The notes beneath the pieces were generated by a model. That model saw only the letters and a list, made by a program, of their open reading frames with translations, was not told where the DNA came from and did not search any database. The position numbers were made by a program, and so were the translations under genes. A DNA stretch of 64,000 bases from Chthonomonadaceae bacterium (lineage in GTDB: Bacteria > Armatimonadota > Fimbriimonadia > Fimbriimonadales > Fimbriimonadaceae). This document shows, one piece after another, positions 42,981 to 51,028 of the stretch (the first letter of the stretch is position 1; each line of letters begins with the position of its first letter). The DNA lies in NCBI GenBank assembly GCA_015709495.1, contig CP054189.1:558001-622000 (forward strand), in the 5' to 3' direction.

Positions 42981-43904
42981 ATGAAGGTCAGCATCATCGG
43001 CGGTGGAGGGCGGGTAGGTTCGGACGCCGCGTTTTGTCTTCAACTGGGCGGCATCGTCAGCGAAATCGTCCTCGTCGACATGAACGAGGAGCTCGCGGCG
43101 GGAGAAGCCCTCGACCTCAGGCACGGCTCGGCGCTTACTGCGAGCCAGAAGATCGATTCCGGAGGCTACGACAAAATCGCCGGAAGCGATTGCGTGGTGA
43201 TCACGGCGGGGCTCCGAAGGAAGCCGGACGAATCGAGGCTCGAACTCATCAACCGAAACGTGGGGCTGTTTCAGTCCATTCTCGGCAGCCTGAAGGGCGT
43301 TGAACTCCCTACGGATGCCACGGTCCTCGTGGTCTCGAACCCGGTCGACATCCTCACGCAACTCGCAGTTGAGAGTGGAATCCTGCCTGAGAAACAGGTG
43401 ATCGGGCTCGGAACCGTGCTCGACACCTCGCGCTTCCGCTCGCTGCTCGCCGATCACTTCGGAGTCGGCGCAAAGGACGTTCATGCTCTGATACTCGGAG
43501 AGCACGGCGACTCGATGGTTCCGATGTGGTCGTCCGCGACCCTCAACGGCGTGCCGTTGCGGAGCCTTCCCGGCTTTACAGACGAACTCGCGGAGGGCCT
43601 CTTTGATACGACCAAGAAGTCGGGAGCGGAGGTCATCCGGCTGAAGGGCGGGGCGGGCCGCGCGGTCGGCGTCTCGATCATGGAAGTGGTTCACGCGCTC
43701 GCGCTCGACCAGGGCGCAGCGTTGCCGGTCAGCTCGATGCAAAGGGGCGCGATGGGGATTTCCGGCGTGTGCCTTTCTCTGCCGTCCTTCCTGGGGAGGT
43801 CAGGCGTAAGGTCGGTGTTGGAGCCCGCTTGTTCAGAATCCGAGCGTGAAGCGTTGTTGGCTTCGGCCGAATCCCTCAAGAGCGTCCGGGCGCAGATCCA
43901 ATAA
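42981..43904 (+). CDS. mdh: Malate dehydrogenase (LDH-like type)
   Basis: A 307-residue NAD-dependent 2-hydroxyacid dehydrogenase. The Rossmann motif is IIGGGGRVGSDAA. The substrate-defining loop reads ITAGLRRKPDESRLELINRN, with Arg at the position that is Gln in lactate dehydrogenases, so malate/oxaloacetate is the likely pair. The catalytic His is in ILGEHGDSMVPMWS near 176. The ATG follows TAGGAGG by 10 nt, one of the best ribosome-binding sequences in the window. The stop is 3 bp from the stop of the convergent ECF gene. Confidence 0.92.
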   Translation: MKVSIIGGGGRVGSDAAFCLQLGGIVSEIVLVDMNEELAAGEALDLRHGSALTASQKIDSGGYDKIAGSDCVVITAGLRRKPDESRLELINRNVGLFQSILGSLKGVELPTDATVLVVSNPVDILTQLAVESGILPEKQVIGLGTVLDTSRFRSLLADHFGVGAKDVHALILGEHGDSMVPMWSSATLNGVPLRSLPGFTDELAEGLFDTTKKSGAEVIRLKGGAGRAVGVSIMEVVHALALDQGAALPVSSMQRGAMGISGVCLSLPSFLGRSGVRSVLEPACSESEREALLASAESLKSVRAQIQ

Positions 43905-43907
43905 CCC

Positions 43908-44516
43908 TTACTTCGGGATCAGCGAAGGCCTGCGCGAAATGACCCAGTCGCGCAGGATCTTCCGCCCTCGATGAATCCGCGAGCGGACGGTCCCTATCGT
44001 CGTGCCCTGCCTTTCGGCGATCTCGGCGTAGCTGAGGCCCTCGATGTCGCACATCTCGATCGCCTCGCGGTAGAGATGGGGAAGCTCGTTGATCAGGGCT
44101 CGAACCTCCGAAGCGTATTCACTTTCAAACAGTTCGTCGTCGGGGGCCAGTCGAGAGTCGGGGATCGCGAGTTCCTGCACCTCGCCGTCTGAGGGGCTGA
44201 CCATCTGGTTCAGCGATTCCGCCTTGCGGATCGGGTTGTCGCGGCGGCGCGTGTCGAGATAAGCGCGCTGCATGATGCGCAGGAGCCAATTCAAGAAGGG
44301 CCGCTCCGGCGAATACGACTCGAACCCTCGCCATGCCTTGTAATAGGTGTCCTGCAAAAGGTCCTCTGCATCCGACTTGTTTCTCGTTAGTTGCAGCGCC
44401 ATGCTGTAGGCGCGCCGACGGGTGTCGTTCATCATCCGTTCGAACCGGCCGTAGTCCTCGGCGGCAGGCGGCGTCAAGACGCCAGGTGCAGAACCGGCAA
44501 TTGTTGACATTTTCAT
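43908..44516 (-). CDS. ECF-type RNA polymerase sigma factor
   Basis: A 202-residue sigma-70 family factor with regions 2 and 4 only. Region 2 is MALQLTRNKSDAEDLLQDTYYKAWRGF with the -10 binding helix after it (FLNWLLRIMQRAYLDTRRR); region 4 is LPHLYREAIEMCDIEGLSYAEIAERQGTTIGTVRSRIHRGRKIL, the helix-turn-helix for -35 binding. I start at the ATG at 44516; another ATG at 44510 is equally possible. No anti-sigma gene follows. A receiver-like protein is divergently encoded 130 bp away. Confidence 0.92.
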   Translation of the reverse strand: MKMSTIAGSAPGVLTPPAAEDYGRFERMMNDTRRRAYSMALQLTRNKSDAEDLLQDTYYKAWRGFESYSPERPFLNWLLRIMQRAYLDTRRRDNPIRKAESLNQMVSPSDGEVQELAIPDSRLAPDDELFESEYASEVRALINELPHLYREAIEMCDIEGLSYAEIAERQGTTIGTVRSRIHRGRKILRDWVISRRPSLIPK

Positions 44517-44586
44517 ATACTGAAATGCCGAACCCGGCGAGTTCGTTCCCAACTCGTTGCAAAACGCTTTGAACTTGGTCCAAAGG

Positions 44587-44592
44587 TACAAT
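44587..44592 (+). promoter_or_regulatory. -10 hexamer of the receiver-like gene
   Basis: TACAAT lies 54 nt before the ATG at 44647, leaving a conventional leader. CCAAGGA before the start serves as ribosome-binding sequence, unlike in the leaderless-type genes. Confidence 0.4.
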
Positions 44593-44646
44593 CCTGTCCG
44601 TTGGACCGCAACAAATGCGGCCTTGCGATCGGATAAGCCAAGGAAC

Positions 44647-45012
44647 ATGAAGTTCGTTCTACTCACGGATGACGCGGAGTTGGTGACGGCAGCCAAGGAG
44701 GGGTTTCACCCTTCCGATTCCTTCGAGCACTTCACGTCGTGGCCCGAGGCGCTCGATTCTTGCGATGGCGCCGACCTGCTGTTCGTCGACCTGCTGACGA
44801 CGCTCGACGAACCTCATAAGATTGCGGGCTACGAGCGCTTCGCCGAAGCGAAGATGAGCCATCCGGTCGCGGCGGGCATCCCGCTGGTTCTCGTCGCGCC
44901 TCCCGACGGCTACGAACTCGACTTCATGGCGGGCTGGCCGGACTTCGTGTTCGCGCACATTCGGCGGCCCGTGACCGCGAAGATTTTCCGGCGGGCCAGC
45001 ACCTGGGTCTGA
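44647..45012 (+). CDS. Receiver-like (CheY-fold) protein, possibly inactive
   Basis: A 121-residue single-domain protein with the beta-alpha pattern of response-regulator receivers. FVLLTDDAELV gives the acidic pair near residues 8-9, LLFVDLL provides Asp48 at the phosphate-acceptor place, PLVLVAPPDG is the Thr/Ser strand, and FAHIRRPVTAKIF is where KP is normal; the conserved Lys is Arg. So phosphorylation may be lost or altered. I do not recognise a named subfamily. It is divergent from the ECF sigma gene and may be an unlinked neighbour or a partner. Confidence 0.6.
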   Translation: MKFVLLTDDAELVTAAKEGFHPSDSFEHFTSWPEALDSCDGADLLFVDLLTTLDEPHKIAGYERFAEAKMSHPVAAGIPLVLVAPPDGYELDFMAGWPDFVFAHIRRPVTAKIFRRASTWV

Positions 45013-45102
45013 AGAGGTCGCTCGCGGGTGTTATGGGGGGCCGCTGCGCCGGACCTCATTAACCCCCCGCTCAACGGGAGCTCAAACTAAGCCCTAACCC
45101 GC
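45013..45102. terminator. Structured convergent gap, probable two-way terminator
   Basis: This 90-bp stretch lies between the ends of the receiver-like gene and the recombinase gene. GAGGTC at 45014 pairs with GACCTC about 35 bases later, and GGGGGG pairs with CCCCCC further on, with GGC/GCC inside. There is no T run on either strand. It is the only convergent junction in the window with room for a terminator. Confidence 0.4.
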
Positions 45103-45972
45103 TCAACCGCCCTTCGACTTGGGGTGCGCGCGCTCGACAGCCTCTTTGAGCCGCTCGATGCTCACATGTGTGTAGATCTGCGTGGTGGCAAGGCTCTCAT
45201 GCCCGAGGAGTTGTTGCACGGTCTTGAGATCTGCGCCCCCATCGAGCAGGTGCGTCGCGAAGCTGTGCCGAAGCGAGTGCGGACTGATGTCCCATGGGAG
45301 CCCCACCGCGCGGCACCAACGCTTGACCACGTTCTGCACCGTCCGTGAGGTTAGCCGCTTACCCCGTCCATTGACGAAGAGCGCAGCCTCCTCTGTCAAT
45401 GCGCGCCGTTCTTCCCGAATGTACGCTTCTAAGGCCCGGCGGCAGGGATCGCCGAAAAGCGCCACCCTCTCCTTAGCGCCCTTGCCTTTCACGCGGACGG
45501 TGCCCTCCCTCACAGAAAGGTCGGACAGATCGATGCCCACTACCTCTGATACCCGAAGGCCCGCCGAGTACATCAATTCCAGAAGCGCTTGGTCCCGAAG
45601 GGGCGTTAGGGTCGGCGACGGCTGATCGAGAAGCAGTTCGGTGTCGGCACGGGCCACGGCCCGCGGAAGCCGCTTTCGCTGAACCGGGGCTTCAAGGGTT
45701 TCAGAGGGATCGTCCTCGAGCCATCCCCTGTCCCGGCAGAATCGAAGGAACGTTCGGAGCGTCGAGAGCTTGCGGGACCTCGTTCGCGCGGTCAGGCCGA
45801 ACCGGCGAAGATAGGCCAAGAGCGATAGGGGCGTGGGGGTCTCCGAATCCCCCAAGACCGCGCGAAGCTGCTCAAGATCGCAGCGATAGGCCCGAACCGT
45901 GTGCGGGGAGCGCTTGGCGGCGAGGTCCTCGCAAAACTCCTCGATCGCTCGGCCCAAAGCGAACTTCGACAT
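45103..45972 (-). CDS. XerC/XerD-type tyrosine recombinase
   Basis: A 289-residue site-specific recombinase. An N-terminal SAM-like domain (about 5-85) is followed by the catalytic domain: YSAGLRVSEVVGIDLSDL with the first Arg, SPHSLRHSFATHLLDGGADL (HxxR), LGHESLATTQIYTHVS with the second His and the nucleophilic Tyr near 270. The size and the full R-K-H-R-H-Y set fit chromosome-dimer resolution rather than a phage integrase. XerC and XerD cannot be told apart here. It lies 9 bp downstream of fabF and is the last gene of that run. Confidence 0.93.
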   Translation of the reverse strand: MSKFALGRAIEEFCEDLAAKRSPHTVRAYRCDLEQLRAVLGDSETPTPLSLLAYLRRFGLTARTRSRKLSTLRTFLRFCRDRGWLEDDPSETLEAPVQRKRLPRAVARADTELLLDQPSPTLTPLRDQALLELMYSAGLRVSEVVGIDLSDLSVREGTVRVKGKGAKERVALFGDPCRRALEAYIREERRALTEEAALFVNGRGKRLTSRTVQNVVKRWCRAVGLPWDISPHSLRHSFATHLLDGGADLKTVQQLLGHESLATTQIYTHVSIERLKEAVERAHPKSKGG

Positions 45973-45981
45973 CGAAGCCCC

Positions 45982-47238
45982 TCACTCCGGCTTGGCGAGC
46001 GCCAGCGTCACGTTGTGCCCTCCGAACCCAAACGAGTTCGAGAGCGCGAAGTCCACCTTAGCTTGCCGAGCCTGATTCGGCACGTAATCGAGATCGCAAT
46101 CGGGGTCTGGGGTCTCCAAATTGATCGTCGGAGGGAGGACGCTGTCCCTCATGGCCAAGATGCAGATCAGGGCCTCAACTGCCCCCGCAGCGCCCAGCGT
46201 ATGGCCGATCATCGACTTCGTGCTGCTGATGGGCGTGCTGTAGGCGTGATCGCCGAGCAGGCGCTTGATGGCGAGCGTCTCCAATCGGTCGTTGTAGGGC
46301 GTCGACGTTCCGTGGGCGTTGATGTAGCCCACCTGATCCTCGGTTCGGCCCGACTGCTTGAGCGCGATCTTCATCGAACGGTAGGCGCCGTCCCCGTTGC
46401 TGTCGGGCTGCGTCACATGAAAGGCGTCTCCGCTCATCCCGTAGCCCACAATTTCGGCGTAGATCCGGGCGTTCCGCGAGCTTGCGAACTCGAAGTCTTC
46501 GAGAATCAGCGCCGCCGCGCACTCTCCCATGACGAACCCATCGCGGTCGTTGTCGAACGGACGTGAGGCCCGTTCCGGCTCGTCGTTTCGGCAACTCATG
46601 GCGCGGGCAGCGCAAAACGCCGCCATACCCGTAGCGTTGATCGGGGCCTCCGACCCGCCGGCAACCATAGCGACCGCATCCCCTCGCTTGACGATATGAT
46701 AGGCGTCGCCGAGGGAGTTGGCGCCGGTCGAGCAAGCCGTCACCGCGCAGGAGTTGGGGCCTTTGAGGCCGTGCCGAATCGAAATCATGCCCGAAGCCAT
46801 GTCGGGGATCATGTAGGGGACCGTAAACGGAGAAACCTTCGAAGGACCCCCTTCTTTGAGGCGCTGAATCTGCTCTTCGAGGAAGGTCAGTCCCCCGATT
46901 CCTGAACCCACCAGCACCCCGATGTGCTCGGCGATCTCGCCTTCGGTCGGCAGAGCGGAGTCTTGCAGCGCCATTGTGGCAGCGCCGACGGCCAGCGAAA
47001 TGAACCGGTCGACTCGCCGAGCTTCCTTCCGATCCAGCCAATCTTCAGGATTGAAGTCGTCGATCTCGGCGGCGATTTGAGTGGGGAAGTCCGAGACGTC
47101 GAACCGGGCCACGCGGCGAACACCGCTCTCGCCCTTGAGCATTCGCGGCCAAAAGCGATCCGTTCCCGACCCGAGGGGAGTAATGGCCCCTAGGCCAGTG
47201 ACGACGACCCGCCCTGAGGGCCTAAAGGCCTCGGTCAT
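45982..47238 (-). CDS. fabF: Beta-ketoacyl-ACP synthase II
   Basis: A 418-residue condensing enzyme of fatty acid elongation. [15 protein letters not shown] at the N-terminus, the nucleophile Cys in [18 protein letters not shown] near 170, the first His in [12 protein letters not shown] near 310 and the second in [15 protein letters not shown] near 345 form the Cys-His-His triad, and [10 protein letters not shown] ends the protein. The start overlaps the acpP stop by 4 bases, as expected for acyl carrier and synthase made together. Confidence 0.97.
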   Translation of the reverse strand: MTEAFRPSGRVVVTGLGAITPLGSGTDRFWPRMLKGESGVRRVARFDVSDFPTQIAAEIDDFNPEDWLDRKEARRVDRFISLAVGAATMALQDSALPTEGEIAEHIGVLVGSGIGGLTFLEEQIQRLKEGGPSKVSPFTVPYMIPDMASGMISIRHGLKGPNSCAVTACSTGANSLGDAYHIVKRGDAVAMVAGGSEAPINATGMAAFCAARAMSCRNDEPERASRPFDNDRDGFVMGECAAALILEDFEFASSRNARIYAEIVGYGMSGDAFHVTQPDSNGDGAYRSMKIALKQSGRTEDQVGYINAHGTSTPYNDRLETLAIKRLLGDHAYSTPISSTKSMIGHTLGAAGAVEALICILAMRDSVLPPTINLETPDPDCDLDYVPNQARQAKVDFALSNSFGFGGHNVTLALAKPE

Positions 47239-47492
47239 TTGAGCTTCGAAGCGATGTATTCGACTGCGTCGCCTACCGTTCGCATCGAGTTCACATCATC
47301 GTCTGGGATCTCGATATCGAACTCGGTTTCGAGTCCCATGACCAACTCCACGGTATCGAGCGAATCCGCGCCGAGGTCTTCCTGGAACGACGACGTCTCT
47401 TTGACCTCGTCTTCGTTCACACCCAGCTTTTCGACGACGACTTTCTTCACGCGATCGAGAATCTCTTGCTTGCTCATAACTTCTGATGACAT
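47235..47492 (-). CDS. acpP: Acyl carrier protein
   Basis: An 85-residue acidic helical protein; the phosphopantetheine serine is in [16 protein letters not shown]. The ATG at 47492 gives [15 protein letters not shown]; the second ATG at 47477 would give the more common [18 protein letters not shown] lies 11 nt before the first, and AGAAG just before the second, so the choice is open. A CATAAT hexamer 41 nt upstream (47539-47534, minus strand) may be the -10. It leads fabF in the operon. Confidence 0.95.
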   Translation of the reverse strand: MSSEVMSKQEILDRVKKVVVEKLGVNEDEVKETSSFQEDLGADSLDTVELVMGLETEFDIEIPDDDVNSMRTVGDAVEYIASKLK

Positions 47493-47533
47493 TCCTTATG
47501 ACACCTTTCCTAGCGCTCGAAGGCTATGCCTCC

Positions 47534-47539
47534 ATTATG
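47534..47539 (-). promoter_or_regulatory. Possible -10 hexamer of acpP-fabF
   Basis: On the minus strand CATAAT (complement of ATTATG) lies 41 nt before the acpP ATG at 47492. A -35 is not clear, so this is a weak call. Confidence 0.3.
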
Positions 47540-47580
47540 CACCGAATCGTCGTTGCCATTGAGACGAGCGCGGAAGGGCG

Positions 47581-48522
47581 CTAAGGAGCGGCGTGCTTCT
47601 CGACTCGCACTTGACGGATCAGTTCGTCGACCATGGGCTTGCGTGCGATCTCGGAACCGCTCGTCGTGGCCGTCGCTGCGCCCGCTGCGATTCCCCAAGC
47701 GAAAGCCTCTACGGTTGACTTCCCCGCTTCGAGCGCCCACAGCATCGCGCCGATCATCGAGTCCCCGCTGCCGATCGTGCTGTTCGCCTCGACCCTCGGA
47801 GGGAACCCGTGAAACAGCCCTTCTGAGCACGCCAGAGCCGCGCCGGCGGCCCCTCGGCTGACGATGGCGATCCCGATGCCGGAGTCATGCAGCATTTGCG
47901 CGCCTTTGAGAGCTTCCCGCAGGGTGCTCATCCGCTCGCCGAGAAGGCTTTGTGCTTCGGATGCGTTCGGCTTGACGAGGTCCGGACAAAACTTCACAGA
48001 GCGCCGCAACACCGTACTATCGGCGTCGATGACGACCTTACACCCTGCCGCGCGCATCGCCTCCAGAACCTCGACGTAGGACTCCTCGTTCAGACCCGGA
48101 GGAACCGAGCCCCCAAGCGTCGCCCAGCCCGCACCTGCGGCCAGTTCGCGAACCTTACTAAGGAGAGACTGCCAGGCCTCGGACGCAACCTCAGGACCCT
48201 CCTCGTTAAACGAGGTAGGCGGCCCGCTTCCGAGCCTCTGCTCGACGAAGATGTTCACGCGAGTCTCGCCGGGAATCTCGACGAACTGATGCCGTACGCC
48301 TTCCCGGTCGAGCACGTTGCGCACGAATTGCCCCGGTGACCCGGCGAGAAACCCTGTTGCGACCACATTTGCCCCCATCTCCTTGGCGACCCGGGCGACG
48401 TTAACTCCCTTACCGCCCGCATCGGTTTCCGTCGCAAGCACACGATTCACTTCGCGCTGTCGGATCGTGTCGACAAACACCGTCCGGTCGATGCTGGGAT
48501 TCGGCGTAACTGTGACGATCAT
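47581..48522 (-). CDS. PfkB-family sugar kinase, 1-phosphofructokinase type
   Basis: A 313-residue ribokinase-fold kinase. TVTPNPSIDRTVFVD, GGKGVNVARVAKEMGANV near 37 and the active-site loop STIGSGDSMIGAMLWAL near 250 (GxGD base) fit the 1-phosphofructokinase/tagatose-6-phosphate kinase branch. No fruA or other PTS gene is next to it, so its natural substrate may be something other than PTS-made fructose 1-phosphate. It follows pfkA by 37 bp on the same strand. Confidence 0.9.
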   Translation of the reverse strand: MIVTVTPNPSIDRTVFVDTIRQREVNRVLATETDAGGKGVNVARVAKEMGANVVATGFLAGSPGQFVRNVLDREGVRHQFVEIPGETRVNIFVEQRLGSGPPTSFNEEGPEVASEAWQSLLSKVRELAAGAGWATLGGSVPPGLNEESYVEVLEAMRAAGCKVVIDADSTVLRRSVKFCPDLVKPNASEAQSLLGERMSTLREALKGAQMLHDSGIGIAIVSRGAAGAALACSEGLFHGFPPRVEANSTIGSGDSMIGAMLWALEAGKSTVEAFAWGIAAGAATATTSGSEIARKPMVDELIRQVRVEKHAAP

Positions 48523-48559
48523 TCGGTTCTTCCCCCTTGGCGCGAACGAGCCCTCCTCG

Positions 48560-49522
48560 TTACTGCGCCATTGTACTGGCTAAGAGGAGCCTCTCGGGGT
48601 CGATGGTTCGCGACGAACTGAAGACATAGGACAAAGGGTGGGAAACGAGCCGTCCACCATCCACGCCCGCCATTTCGCCCGAGAACCCGCCGATCAGGCG
48701 GTGGGCGGCGAACGATCCCAGCCGCAAGGCCAGAACCCGATCGAGCGCCGTAGGGCTCCCGCCGCGCTGCATGTGTCCCAACACGAGGTATCGAGCCTCC
48801 GCGCCGGTGTGTCGCTCAATAAAGTCTCGAACGTCCACGGCCCGAGCGGCCCCTTCCGCCACGACGACGATGCAGCTTCTCTTGCCCCGTTCGGCCGCCT
48901 TTTGAAGCTCTCCGCAGACCTCCGCAAGCGAGTAAGGGACTTCGGGAATCAAGATCGCCTCCGCTCCGCCCGCCAGGCCCGCTTCAAGAGCGATGAAGCC
49001 GTTTTTTCGCCCCATCACCTCGATCACGAACACCCTCTCATGCGAATAGGCGGTATCGCGGACGCGGTCGATCGCTTCGATCGCGGTGTTGACGGCTGTG
49101 ATAAACCCGATCGAGTAGTCGGTTCCGGGAATGTCGTTGTCGATGGACGCGGGAACCCCCATCACGGGCAGGTCGAACTCCTCTTTCAAGCGCAGAGCCC
49201 CCGCGAGAGACCCGTCGCCTCCGATCACTACCAACCCATCTACGTCCGCGGCCCGGAGGTTCGCCATGGCCTTCTTGCGGCCCTCGATCTCGCGAAACTC
49301 CTTGCTGCGAGCCGAGCGCAGAATCGTGCCGCCGCGAGAGATGATCCCTCCCACCGATTGCGAGTCGAGCGCGATCGGCTCGTTGTTGACCATCCCCTCA
49401 TAGCCCCGCAAGAAACCGGTCACTTGCACACCACGACGCAAGGCGGTCCGAACGACCGCTCGCAATGCGGCATTCATCCCCGGGGCGTCGCCCCCGCTCG
49501 TAATGACTCCGATCCGTTTCAC
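48560..49522 (-). CDS. pfkA: 6-phosphofructokinase
   Basis: A 320-residue ATP-type enzyme of glycolysis. IGVITSGGDAPGMNAALRAVV, GGTILRSARSKEF, the GGDGS loop (VVIGGDGSLAGA) with Gly-Asp-Gly at the phosphate donor site, the catalytic stretch PASIDNDIPGTDYSIGF, VIEVMGRKNGFIALEAGLAGG and LGHMQRGGSPTALDRVLA are all complete. Gly in GGDGS at the donor site indicates ATP rather than pyrophosphate use. The start is a GTG at 49522. It heads a run with a second phosphofructokinase-like gene behind it. Confidence 0.96.
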   Translation of the reverse strand: MKRIGVITSGGDAPGMNAALRAVVRTALRRGVQVTGFLRGYEGMVNNEPIALDSQSVGGIISRGGTILRSARSKEFREIEGRKKAMANLRAADVDGLVVIGGDGSLAGALRLKEEFDLPVMGVPASIDNDIPGTDYSIGFITAVNTAIEAIDRVRDTAYSHERVFVIEVMGRKNGFIALEAGLAGGAEAILIPEVPYSLAEVCGELQKAAERGKRSCIVVVAEGAARAVDVRDFIERHTGAEARYLVLGHMQRGGSPTALDRVLALRLGSFAAHRLIGGFSGEMAGVDGGRLVSHPLSYVFSSSRTIDPERLLLASTMAQ

Positions 49523-49599
49523 AGGTACTTGAGGTTCCGATACTAAGACGCAGGTAAACGGGCGTTCGATGGCAGGCCGCTTCTGGTTGTCGAAAGAAG

Positions 49600-49605
49600 T
49601 ACAAT
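49600..49605 (+). promoter_or_regulatory. -10-like hexamer 11 nt before the CBS-DUF1385 gene
   Basis: TACAAT ends 11 nt before the ATG at 49617. It supports that start over the in-frame ATG at 49569, which would lie upstream of the promoter. Confidence 0.5.
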
Positions 49606-49616
49606 GCGCAAGTTCG

Positions 49617-50729
49617 ATGCCCCCGGACCCCTTTCAGCTACCTCTCACGGCAATTGCCCGCGCCTGTCCGATCTTGCTCCCCAACGACTCGCTGGCCCGG
49701 GCCACCGCTCTCTTGCGCGAGACGCCGTTTGGCGTTGTGCCCGTCGTCGATGAGTCGGTTCTCATAGGCTCGATTTCCCGAGGCGACGTGCTTCGAGCCC
49801 TTGAACGCGGGATCGCTTTCACCGGCTCCGTGCGTGAGGCGCTCGAACCCTCTCCCAGGACCCTTCAGGGGCACCTCACGGGAGCGGAGGCCCTGCGCCT
49901 GATGTCCTCCAGCCGGCAAACCGAGTGGCTGGTCGTCGACGCTGACGGGCGCGTGATCGGCATCGTGTCCGTCACTGATTTCGGACCGAAACCGGCGACC
50001 CACGCGCGCCCCCCCGTGGTGGGAGGGATGGCGACGCCATTCGGGATTTATCTGACGACGGGTTCGATTCGAGCCGGAGCGAACGACCTTGCGCTCGTGG
50101 CGACGGGTGCGTTGCTCTTCGGGTTGTTCCTCGTCGCCGTGCTCGCGACGGAGTCGCTGGGGTCCTGGGTGAAAGCGTATCACCTGCCCCTTTTCTGGCG
50201 GGACGCTTTTTATCAGGGCTTGCCCGTGGCTCTGTTTCTCTTGGGCCTTCGGTCCCTTCCGCTTGCGGGCACTCACGCCGCCGAGCACAAGGTCGTTCAC
50301 GCCCTCGAACGCTCCGAGCCCTTAGAGCCTGAAGTCGTCGCAAGAATGCCGCGCGTCCACCCGCGATGTGGGACCAACCTGGCGGCAGGGCTCAGTCTCC
50401 TCGTCGGAATCGCTGGCGCGCCTTGGGTTCAGAACTTCGAAATCCGGCTCGTAACGGCCGCAATCGTCACGCTGTTCTTTTGGAAACCTCTGGGGAATCT
50501 CGCCCAGTTCTTTGTGACGACCAAGCCCCCAAACCGAGGACAAATCGCCAACGGGATCGCCGTCGCTCAGGCGCTCCTCAAGACCTACCGCGAGACCGGA
50601 TATGAGCCTACGAGCGCCTTTCGGAGGCTGCTCATGAGCGGGCTGCTCCAAGTTTCGGCGGGCGCAACCTTGGCGTTCGTTCTAGGACGGTTGATCTTGG
50701 CTCAGTTCGGGATTGCGATCGAGCTATAG
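49617..50729 (+). CDS. Fusion of a CBS-domain pair with a DUF1385 membrane protein
   Basis: A 370-residue protein joining two parts. Residues of about 5-120 form a CBS pair (PLTAIARACPILLPNDSLARA to WLVVDADGRVIGIVSVTDFG), which senses nucleotides in many transporters and enzymes. From about residue 135 it matches DUF1385: VVGGMATPFGIYLTTGS, two or three membrane helices, then the family core GTHAAEHKVVHALERSEPLE and HPRCGTN near 255, and more helices to the end. DUF1385 proteins normally lack the CBS part. Function is unknown. It is divergent from pfkA, so a tie with energy status is possible. Confidence 0.85.
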   Translation: MPPDPFQLPLTAIARACPILLPNDSLARATALLRETPFGVVPVVDESVLIGSISRGDVLRALERGIAFTGSVREALEPSPRTLQGHLTGAEALRLMSSSRQTEWLVVDADGRVIGIVSVTDFGPKPATHARPPVVGGMATPFGIYLTTGSIRAGANDLALVATGALLFGLFLVAVLATESLGSWVKAYHLPLFWRDAFYQGLPVALFLLGLRSLPLAGTHAAEHKVVHALERSEPLEPEVVARMPRVHPRCGTNLAAGLSLLVGIAGAPWVQNFEIRLVTAAIVTLFFWKPLGNLAQFFVTTKPPNRGQIANGIAVAQALLKTYRETGYEPTSAFRRLLMSGLLQVSAGATLAFVLGRLILAQFGIAIEL

Positions 50730-50730
50730 G

Positions 50731-50736
50731 TATACT
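50731..50736 (+). promoter_or_regulatory. -10-like hexamer of secG
   Basis: TATACT lies 35 nt before the secG GTG at 50772. GGAAATTGGAACT in between could provide ribosome contacts. Confidence 0.4.
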
Positions 50737-50771
50737 GCGACCTCCGAACTACGGAAATTGGAACTCAAACG

Positions 50772-51011
50772 GTGGACGTCGTTTATCGAATCGGAATCGC
50801 AATCGCAATCATCGTTGCGGCGCTGTTCGCAGTGCTCGTGTTCGTTACGGGCAAGGGGGACGCGATGTCCGGCGGGAGCGGGATCCGCACAACCTTCCGA
50901 GGGAAGGCCAACTTCGAAGACCTCATGTCCCGCATCATCTTGGGCCTGGGCATCTCGTTCATGGCGCTGATGCTCTTGTTGGACTTCATTAGCGGCCGCA
51001 TCCACAACTAG
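50772..51011 (+). CDS. secG: Preprotein translocase subunit SecG
   Basis: A 79-residue protein with two membrane helices (about 5-26 and 55-74) and the connecting segment GKGDAMSGGSGIRTTFRGK, which is the SecG GKG...sG...frG motif. It assists SecYE and SecA in protein export. The start is GTG at 50772. The metallophosphatase gene follows 17 bp later. Confidence 0.88.
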   Translation: MDVVYRIGIAIAIIVAALFAVLVFVTGKGDAMSGGSGIRTTFRGKANFEDLMSRIILGLGISFMALMLLLDFISGRIHN

Positions 51012-51028
51012 CGGTTCGCCCCGGCCCC

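Noticed and set aside
45103-45972. Tyrosine recombinase as evidence for an integrated element
   Set aside because: Length and neighbours (fabF, acpP) fit chromosomal XerC/XerD; no attachment-site repeats or phage genes are nearby.
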